From the NCBI GenBank assembly GCA_024653405.1, contig JANLGB010000014.1, positions 438 to 19,037 of the forward strand: DNA of 18,600 bases. Direction: 5' to 3'. A model generated the notes under the pieces. That model saw only the letters and a program-made list of their open reading frames with translations. It was not told where the DNA came from and did not search any database. Position numbers and translations under genes: made by a program. Within the stretch, counting starts at the first letter, position 1; every line of letters begins with the position of its first letter. The DNA is from Candidatus Saccharicenans sp. (GTDB lineage: Bacteria > Acidobacteriota > Aminicenantia > Aminicenantales > Saccharicenantaceae). Positions 13,436-18,600 of the stretch are shown here, piece after piece.

Positions 13436-15457
13436 TCAATCGCGCAGGACTGAAGCCACCACTTCGGCCACGTCCATCACTCTGACTTCCTCTGCCCCTT
13501 TATCACGCAGGCCATCCTGGAGCATCGTCAAGCAGAAAGGACAGGAAGTGGCCACCAGCCGGCTGCCGTTCTTGATTATTTCTTGGCTCCGGAGGTGGTT
13601 GACCCTCTGTCCCGCTTTCTCTTCCGTCCACATCAGACCGCCCCCGGCCCCACAGCAGAAGCTGTGTTCGCCGGAATTCTTCAACTCTTTAAGTTTCTCC
13701 CCCAGCCCGGCCCGGAGGATTTTCCTGGGTTGGTGCAGTAGGCCGTTATGGCGCCCGTAATAACAGGAATCGTGAATGGTGTAAGTCCCGGGGTTTTCCA
13801 GCGGAGACTTAAGGATAATTCTTTTACGGTCGAGCAGGTCGGCCAGCAGTTCCAGGTGGGAAATGATCCGCAGCGACCGGATTTTTTCCTTCTCTTCCGA
13901 TGTTAAATCCCCCTGGATTTCCAGCAGGGCCGGGTAATCATTCCGGAAGACATTGTAGCCATGGGGACAGAAGGTTATCAGTCCTTTGAGATTGTAGCCG
14001 GCCAGGGTTTTCAGGTTGGACCGGGCCAGTTCCTGGAAAAGATATTCGTTCCCCAGGCGCCTGGCCGAATCGCCGCAGCAGCGCTCTTCCTCACCCAGGA
14101 CGGCGAACTTAAGGCCACCTGCCAGGAGAATTTTGACCATGGCTTCGGCTATTTTCCGACCGCGGTCATCGAAACAGCCGAAACAGCCGAGCCACAGCAG
14201 ATACTCCGCCCCAGGGTTTTCGGCCAGGGTTTTTATTCCCAGCTCAGCGGCCAGAGTTACTCTCCGGGAGGCGGGCAGTCCCCAGGGATTGCCGTAGGTT
14301 TCTAGGTTGTGGAAGAAACTCCGCAGTTCGCCCGGGAACCTGCCCTGGCCCAGCACCAGGTTCTGGCGCAGGCTCAGCAATTTGTCCGGGTGCTCGATGT
14401 CAAAGGGACAGACATGCAGGCAGGCCCCGCAGGTGGTGCAGGCCCAGATTTCTTCCTCAGTGAACACCCCGGGCACCAGGGACGGCCAATCCTCCCTGCT
14501 CCTTTTAATATTTTTGTATTGCGCCCACAGGTGCTTTTCTAGGTTCAGAATGACCATCTTGGGCGAGAGAGCTTTGCCGCTGGCAAAGGCCGGGCAAACG
14601 TCCTGGCAACGGCCGCATTCAACGCAGGCTAAAGCATCCAGGGCATCCTTCCAGCTGAAATCGGTGGCCCGTTCCGCCCCGAAGCTTTCGGCCGTTTCCA
14701 AATCCAGGGGCAGCATTGAGCCGGATGGCTGGTGCTTCCTGAAAAACAGGTTGACCGGGCCGGCAAACAGATGGAAGTACTTGGAATGTGGGACGTAGGC
14801 AATAAAGGAAAAAACCACCAGGGCATGAAGCCAGTAAGAAACCTTGAGGTTAAAAGACAGGCTGGGGACGGGCAGCCGGCCCAGGTGCAGGCTGTCAGCC
14901 AGCCAGCGGCTCAGAAAGGCCCAGGAATCCTGACCGGGATGAACGGCCTGAGAAAACATCTTGAAGAGAAGATAACTGGTGACCGCCAGGAAAATGAAAA
15001 GATAAATCAGGGCGGAATCTCCGGCCCCAGTATTATAAGCCCGGGGTCGGGCCAGAAACCTTTTTATAACAAAAAATATCACCCCCAGAAGCACGGTGAT
15101 GGAAAAAAGGTCAACCGAGGCTGAAAACAGGCGCCCGGCCGCGGAATGTCCGAAAAACTGGAAGCCGTCGACATAACCTTCCAGGACATGATTGATGGTC
15201 ATGGTATCGAACGCCAGCGCCCCATAAAAAATCAGAAGGTGAGCGGCCCCGGTCCAGGGCCTTTCATTCTTGAGGGTGCAGAGCTGGAGAAAAACCCGGG
15301 ATAGGGTATAAAAAAACCTTCTCAGAAGAGAACCGGAGCGCTTGGCCGGCCGGCAACGGGCCATGATTAAAACTCGTTTCAGGACTGGGATGAAAAAGAG
15401 AATGACCGTAAGACAAACCAGGGCGGCCAGAATAATTCTTTCATACAGGGACAGCAA
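13436..15457 (-). CDS. Membrane-bound CCG-domain iron-sulfur oxidoreductase (HdrD-like with NarI-like membrane domain)
   Basis: 673 residues. The N-terminal third has five or so membrane helices of the nitrate reductase gamma type; YWLHALVVFSFIAYVPHSKYFH (near 203-225) carries histidines that usually bind heme b. Two 4Fe-4S motifs follow (C278, C281, C284, C288 and C340, C343, C346, C350), then two CCG domains as in heterodisulfide reductase subunit D. The second is complete (SCYYGRH, FCCGAGGG, CPFC); in the first the closing CPxC reads C497-P-H-G500, so one expected ligand is missing. Related enzymes move electrons between EtfAB or other flavoproteins and menaquinone, for instance in fatty-acid beta-oxidation. 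No etf or acyl-CoA dehydrogenase gene is in the window, so the donor is unknown. The start is taken as TTG 15457, with GGAGG 5 bases before it. Weak 5-bp hairpin after the stop; read-through into the tRNA cannot be excluded. Confidence 0.9.
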   Translation of the reverse strand: MLSLYERIILAALVCLTVILFFIPVLKRVLIMARCRPAKRSGSLLRRFFYTLSRVFLQLCTLKNERPWTGAAHLLIFYGALAFDTMTINHVLEGYVDGFQFFGHSAAGRLFSASVDLFSITVLLGVIFFVIKRFLARPRAYNTGAGDSALIYLFIFLAVTSYLLFKMFSQAVHPGQDSWAFLSRWLADSLHLGRLPVPSLSFNLKVSYWLHALVVFSFIAYVPHSKYFHLFAGPVNLFFRKHQPSGSMLPLDLETAESFGAERATDFSWKDALDALACVECGRCQDVCPAFASGKALSPKMVILNLEKHLWAQYKNIKRSREDWPSLVPGVFTEEEIWACTTCGACLHVCPFDIEHPDKLLSLRQNLVLGQGRFPGELRSFFHNLETYGNPWGLPASRRVTLAAELGIKTLAENPGAEYLLWLGCFGCFDDRGRKIAEAMVKILLAGGLKFAVLGEEERCCGDSARRLGNEYLFQELARSNLKTLAGYNLKGLITFCPHGYNVFRNDYPALLEIQGDLTSEEKEKIRSLRIISHLELLADLLDRKRIILKSPLENPGTYTIHDSCYYGRHNGLLHQPRKILRAGLGEKLKELKNSGEHSFCCGAGGGLMWTEEKAGQRVNHLRSQEIIKNGSRLVATSCPFCLTMLQDGLRDKGAEEVRVMDVAEVVASVLRD

Positions 15458-15462
15458 CCTTG

Positions 15463-15467
15463 CCTCC
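15463..15467 (-). promoter_or_regulatory. Ribosome site deciding the start of the CCG-domain oxidoreductase
   Basis: GGAGG on the minus strand ends 5 bases before TTG 15457. The alternative TTG at 15469 overlaps this site and has no ribosome site of its own, so the shorter protein is preferred. Confidence 0.6.
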
Positions 15468-15469
15468 AA

Positions 15470-15776
15470 AAATAATAGCTCTAATATCTTTTTAAGATTT
15501 TAAACATTTCCCGGCCGATTTCTACTTTTTTTTATTAGCCTGGCCCCGGACAGACCAGGCGCTCCGGCCGGCTGGCTGCCAGCCGAGTGGTCAATTCTTA
15601 TTCTTATTTTTAATTAACAGGGAAGAGCAACCCGCGGCCTTATTTCAGAATTCAAGAAAAACTTCCGCTTATCCTTCACCAGCTCGAACCCTATTCCGGG
15701 TGGAGGAAAAGAGACCAGCTTCCGAGGCCAACTTTTTTTAGGTTGCAGCTACGGCCCAGCCTTACCCAGGCTCCCA
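15470..15776. other. Intergenic stretch without a recognisable gene
   Basis: About 300 bases between two minus-strand genes. It holds AT-rich sequence next to the oxidoreductase start (15475-15540), a GC-rich part with a 7-bp hairpin CGGCTGG/CCAGCCG around 15568-15584 and an inverted GCCTGG/CCAGGC pair around 15540-15560, and an AT block at 15596-15620. None is followed by T on the minus strand in terminator fashion. I see no convincing coding frame. Confidence 0.4.
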
Positions 15777-16235
15777 CTAGAAATAATAACGGAAACCGAT
15801 AAATCCCAGAAACTTCACTTCGGTGGCCGGGATTACGTCCATGACCGGGCTGAACTCCACGAAAATATCAACCGGAGTCCTGTCGAACATGTAGCTCAGG
15901 CCCACCGGCACCCTGATTCCGAACCTGGTTTGATCCTGGAGGCTCAGTCGGGCTCCGATTCCGTAATATAGAGGCAGCCGGCCCTTTTCCACCTTGAAAA
16001 CATTGAAACTGTGAAAAAGGTAATCGGCATGAAGGTGGAAGGAATCATTAGCTCCGGCAAAAGACCAGGAGCCGGCGATATCAAAAGCCGTCGTCCGGCT
16101 GGTCCAGTATTTGGCAACAAGACCGGTCGGTTCGCCTAGGATGATACCCAGGCCGAATTTTTTCTCCTGGGCCTCAACAGAAACAACCAGCAATAAAACC
16201 AACAGTACCATTGACAAGATGGCTATCTTTTTCAT
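15777..16235 (-). CDS. Secreted small outer-membrane beta-barrel protein (DUF3996-like)
   Basis: 152 residues. A clear signal peptide (MKKIAILSMVLLVLLLVVSVEA, cut before QEKK) is followed by about 130 residues of alternating polar/hydrophobic strands. Signs of an eight-stranded barrel include FGLGIILGEPTGLVAKYW, LPLYYGIGARL, GIRVPVGLSYMF and the ending GFIGFRYYF, whose terminal Phe suits BAM recognition. The GEPTGL and GIRVPVGLSY patterns recall DUF3996 (related to Borrelia BAPKO_0422) and other short OmpA/OmpX-like barrels. Probably in the outer membrane; function unknown. The ATG at 16233-16235 follows AAGGAG with 7-base spacing, and a promoter lies 55 bases upstream. It stands alone, 300 bases before the oxidoreductase. 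Confidence 0.8.
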   Translation of the reverse strand: MKKIAILSMVLLVLLLVVSVEAQEKKFGLGIILGEPTGLVAKYWTSRTTAFDIAGSWSFAGANDSFHLHADYLFHSFNVFKVEKGRLPLYYGIGARLSLQDQTRFGIRVPVGLSYMFDRTPVDIFVEFSPVMDVIPATEVKFLGFIGFRYYF

Positions 16236-16264
16236 CTTATGCTCCTTACAATTCGTTTCCTACT

Positions 16265-16276
16265 AGTTGTTCAACT
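16265..16276. repeat. Small palindrome in the barrel gene leader
   Basis: AGTTG-TT-CAACT, a 5-bp inverted repeat, placed just downstream of the predicted transcription start of the beta-barrel gene (about +6 to +17). It could be an operator or mRNA hairpin, but is short enough to be chance. Confidence 0.3.
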
Positions 16277-16288
16277 CTTTAGTCGTCA

Positions 16289-16317
16289 ATTCTATTACAC
16301 CCTTGAAAATAAGACAA
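16289..16317 (-). promoter_or_regulatory. Promoter of the beta-barrel gene
   Basis: On the minus strand, TTGTCT (16312-16317), 17 bases, then TAGAAT (16289-16294); 4/6 and 5/6 to consensus. A start near 16282 gives a leader of about 47 bases. Confidence 0.52.
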
Positions 16318-16602
16318 GACCTTTAAGACCAGGTCCTTCCGGAAACTAAGGGGCGACCACTTTTTAACCCGTGGCCGGTGAAATCAACAGGCCCTGTTAC
16401 CCATGAGCGAAGCAAGACCAAAGTGACCGGTAATGTTCTCGAATATTGGAGCCCGCTCGATAACAATAGTCACCACTCCGACAGTAGCCCGATGGCCTAT
16501 CAGACCGGGATTTTTTCTAAGCGATTAATTTGCGACCCCGGCCAGCCTGGAGAATATTTAAGGTGGCAAAATGGAGAATCAGGCTGACCACAAAAATTTT
16601 TA
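16318..16602. other. Intergenic stretch without a recognisable gene
   Basis: Lies between divergent promoters. A 69-codon open frame from GTG 16378 exists but lacks a ribosome site and has no recognisable composition or motif. I see no RNA gene, repeat or terminator here. Confidence 0.4.
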
Positions 16603-16630
16603 TTGACAATAAAAGCACCAGATATAAGAT
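16603..16630 (+). promoter_or_regulatory. Promoter of the amidohydrolase operon
   Basis: A perfect TTGACA at 16603-16608, a 16-base spacer and TAAGAT at 16625-16630 (4/6), in AT-rich surroundings. A start near 16637 would give a leader of about 220 bases before ATG 16857. Confidence 0.55.
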
Positions 16631-16788
16631 ATTTTTTCTAAACAATTTTACCATTCGTTCCGGCGAACATTTTGAGAACAAAAAATAAGACTCAGGCTGC
16701 CGGTAGTTCCGGTCTTGATTCCAGGATTGAAATTCCGTTTCAGACCCGCCTCTTTCAGTCCCAACCAGAAACTGAATTAATTACCGCC

Positions 16789-16804
16789 TTTGGTTTCAAC
16801 CAAA
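16789..16804 (+). repeat. Inverted repeat upstream of the amidohydrolase start
   Basis: TTTGGTT-TC-AACCAAA, a 7-bp inverted repeat (6 bp with a TTCA loop as a hairpin), about 53 bases before ATG 16857 inside the long leader. It may be an operator or a weak RNA hairpin. Confidence 0.35.
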
Positions 16805-16856
16805 AATCCCGAACTGATTATATATATTGCCAGACATTCCTCAAGGAAGGAGGCCC

Positions 16857-18197
16857 ATGAAAAAAAATCCAGGCAAATTCTCTCCCCCGGCTGGCTGGAA
16901 GACCGGCTCCGGTCTGATCTGGCTGGCCCTGATAGTCTGGTTCTGGCTGCTCGGCAGCCAGTTGCCCGCAGCCGCCGCGGTCAAGCCCGCCTACGCCCTG
17001 GTCAACTGCCGCCTGGTGACTGTTTCCGGCCCGACCATAGAAAAGGGGACCATTCTTATCCGCAACGGGTTGATTGAAGCCTTGGGAGCTTCGGAAAAAA
17101 TAAAGGTACCGGCCGATGCCGAGTTAATCGAGGCTGGCGGCCTGACCGCCTACCCGGGACTTATTTCCGCTCACACCAACCTCTTCCTGGAAATCAAAGA
17201 ACAGGACCAGCCCCGGGCTGCCGAAGATTTCCTGAGTGCTTACACCCAGCCCTCGGCTCCGCAGCAATTCCCCGAACTTCTGATTTTCAAGGAAATAAAG
17301 CCCAAGCTCCAAACGGTCGAGTCCTGGCACAAAGCCGGTTTCACCACAGTAGTGGTGGCGCCAGCCCGTGGTATTTTTCAGGGACAGAGCGTCATCCTCA
17401 ACCTGAACGGCGACCAGCCCAACCAGATGGTCTTGAAACAGCCCTGGGCCCTGCATATTAATTTCACCACCGAGCGCGGACTTTACCCCTCCGGCCTGAT
17501 GGGCACGGTAGCCTTTCTCAGACAGAAATTCTACGATACGCAGCACTATGCTCTTCAACTGAAAAAATACCTGGCCTCACCTCGCTTCTTCACCAGGCCA
17601 GAATATGACCCTTTCCTGGAAGCCCTGGTGCCGTTCGTGGTGGATAAGAAGCCGGTGGTCTTTCAGTGCAACAACCAGGAAGACATCAAAAGAGCCCTGC
17701 GCCTGATCGAAGAATTCCAGTTAAAGGCCGCACTCAGCGGTTGCAACGAAGCCTGGAGAGTTACCGCCAACCTGAAAACAGCCAGAATTCCCCTCCTGCT
17801 CAGCCTGGATTTCAGGCCGCCCACCACCAGCCTTTACAACCAGCAGGGCGAAGCGGTCAGAAAAAAAGCTGAAACCGAACTCTATCCAGCCAACGCCGCC
17901 GCCCTGGCCAGAGAAAATCTGCCCTTTGCCCTGACCAGCTTCGGGCTGTCAGAGACCAGCTTTGGCAAGAACCTGCAGGCTGCTCTTAAAGCCGGGCTGT
18001 CTCCCGAAACTGCTCTTAAAGCTTTGACCATAGAACCGGCCAGGATCCTGGGGCTGGGCCAGCAACTGGGAACTCTGGAGCCGGGCAAGATTGCTAATCT
18101 CATCCTGACCAGGGGCGACCTGTTCGGGGAAAAGACCAAAGTAGTCAAAGTCCTGGTTGACGGAATTCTCTTTAACTATGAGGAGAAAAGACAATGA
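16857..18197 (+). CDS. Exported amidohydrolase-family protein lacking the metal-binding HxH motif
   Basis: 446 residues. ATG 16857 is preferred over an upstream TTG (16827) because AAGGAAGGAGG directly precedes it and the protein then begins with a signal (basic start, LIWLALIVWFWLLGSQLPAAAA). The body follows the amidohydrolase (imidazolonepropionase/dihydroorotase-like) plan: small N-terminal beta-sandwich (YALVNCRLVTVSGPTIEKGTILIRNGLIEALG), barrel, then the C-terminal signature LTIEPARILGLGQQLGTLEPGKIANLILTRGDLF. The metal site is broken: PGLIDxHTH is PGLISAHTN (H106 kept, N108 in place of the second His), the later His region reads VVFQCNN, and the usual Asp near the C-terminus is replaced (ALTSFGLS). 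It is therefore probably not catalytic by itself. ATGA overlap with the next gene, which keeps the motif, suggests a regulatory or structural partner subunit. Confidence 0.85.
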   Translation: MKKNPGKFSPPAGWKTGSGLIWLALIVWFWLLGSQLPAAAAVKPAYALVNCRLVTVSGPTIEKGTILIRNGLIEALGASEKIKVPADAELIEAGGLTAYPGLISAHTNLFLEIKEQDQPRAAEDFLSAYTQPSAPQQFPELLIFKEIKPKLQTVESWHKAGFTTVVVAPARGIFQGQSVILNLNGDQPNQMVLKQPWALHINFTTERGLYPSGLMGTVAFLRQKFYDTQHYALQLKKYLASPRFFTRPEYDPFLEALVPFVVDKKPVVFQCNNQEDIKRALRLIEEFQLKAALSGCNEAWRVTANLKTARIPLLLSLDFRPPTTSLYNQQGEAVRKKAETELYPANAAALARENLPFALTSFGLSETSFGKNLQAALKAGLSPETALKALTIEPARILGLGQQLGTLEPGKIANLILTRGDLFGEKTKVVKVLVDGILFNYEEKRQ

Positions 18198-18600
18198 AAA
18201 ACCACGGCCGAACTTTAATTTTGCTCTTGACCCTGTTCATTCTTCCCGGGTTAGTGGCCAATTCCCTGCTGGCAGCCGGCAATCTCCTCATCAGGAATGC
18301 CACCATTTTGCCGGTTACCGGACCACCCCTATCTGGAGGCGATGTCCTCATCATTAACGGCCTTATCAAGCAGATTGGACGGAACCTGTCCGCGCCTCCT
18401 GGAACCAGGGTAATCGAGGCCGCCGGCCGGTATCTGATACCCGGGATCATTGATACCCATACTCACCTGGCCCTGTCCGGGACCAACGAAGGCACCGAGG
18501 CCGTGACTCCAGAAGTTAACATGGCTGACGTTATCAACCCCGATGACACGGCCATCTTCACTGCCCTGAGTGGCGGGGTGACCATGGTCCACACCATGCA
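18194..18600 (+). CDS. Exported amidohydrolase with intact HxH metal motif (3' truncated by window)
   Basis: The first 135 codons are in the window. A signal peptide (KNHGRTLILLLTLFILPGLVANSLLAAG) precedes the beta-sandwich start NLLIRNATILPVTGPPLSGGDVLIINGLIKQIG, then YLIPGIIDTHTHLA with the complete metal-binding His89-x-His91. GGVTMVHTMH near the end of the visible part is the usual strand after it. Expected to be a zinc-dependent hydrolase of a cyclic amide, dipeptide or related compound in the periplasm; the substrate cannot be told. The ATG overlaps the stop of the preceding, degenerate homologue (18194-18197), with AGGAG at 18181-18185. It is a paralogue of that gene in domain plan. 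Confidence 0.88.
   Translation, partial: MKNHGRTLILLLTLFILPGLVANSLLAAGNLLIRNATILPVTGPPLSGGDVLIINGLIKQIGRNLSAPPGTRVIEAAGRYLIPGIIDTHTHLALSGTNEGTEAVTPEVNMADVINPDDTAIFTALSGGVTMVHTM

Noticed and set aside
15606..15745. Minus-strand frame of about 45 codons (reads like FPPPGIGFELVKDKRKFF)
   Set aside because: No start codon or ribosome site between the flanking stops; interesting composition but too short to support as a gene remnant.
16378..16587. 69-codon open frame on the plus strand
   Set aside because: GTG start without a ribosome site, no recognisable motif, and located in a region with promoter signals; treated as chance.
16672..16860. 62-codon open frame ending in an ATGA overlap with the amidohydrolase start
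   Set aside because: The overlap resembles translational coupling, but the TTG start has no ribosome site and the peptide looks like random composition; the overlapped bases are explained by the amidohydrolase ribosome site.

Overview
The window looks like a chromosomal segment of a Gram-negative (diderm), moderately GC-rich bacterium. Diderm architecture is supported by PilY1-type pilus tip machinery and by a small secreted beta-barrel ending in an aromatic triplet. The gene mix (minor-pilin/PilY1 cluster, thermospermine-synthase-like aminopropyltransferase, DAK2-DegV fusion, MsrB-MsrA fusion, CCG-domain membrane oxidoreductase, paired amidohydrolases) would fit a little-cultivated lineage such as Candidatus Aminicenantes. 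That placement is inference from gene style only; nothing here is a taxonomic marker apart from one tRNA.

Layout. (1) 1-5972, plus strand: the 3' part of a type IV pilus minor-pilin operon (end of a PilV-like gene, PilW-like, PilX-like, a 1244-residue PilY1-like protein) closed by a strong intrinsic terminator. All four products carry DxDxDGxxD-type acidic loops expected to bind calcium. (2) 5973-9859, plus strand: a second terminator, an aminopropyltransferase, a DhaL/DegV fusion resembling fatty-acid kinase FakA and FakB in one chain, and a DUF1295 membrane protein. (3) 10037-11672: a small DUF2177-like membrane protein (minus) diverging from a membrane-anchored MsrB-MsrA methionine sulfoxide reductase (plus). 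(4) 11662-13381, minus strand: a textbook promoter, tRNA-Arg(CCG), then a membrane-anchored staphylococcal-type nuclease and a secreted double OB-fold protein whose genes overlap by ATGA. This reads as one tRNA-mRNA transcription unit for an extracytoplasmic nuclease module. (5) 13436-15457, minus: a fused membrane (NarI-like) and HdrD-like iron-sulfur oxidoreductase. (6) 15777-16235, minus: a secreted beta-barrel with its own promoter. (7) 16603-18600, plus: a promoter, then two overlapping amidohydrolase-family genes, the first of which has lost the metal-binding histidine motif; the second runs off the window.

Themes: much of the content works at or beyond the cytoplasmic membrane (pilus tip, sulfoxide repair, nuclease with OB-fold partner, quinone-linked electron transfer, exported amidohydrolases). 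No IS elements, CRISPR arrays, phage genes or clear pseudogenes were found. The most interesting items are the calcium-loop theme across the pilus operon, the two-gene nuclease/OB-fold unit behind a tRNA, the FakA-FakB-like fusion, the missing CCG-domain cysteine, the dual-start MsrBA and the dead/active amidohydrolase pair.
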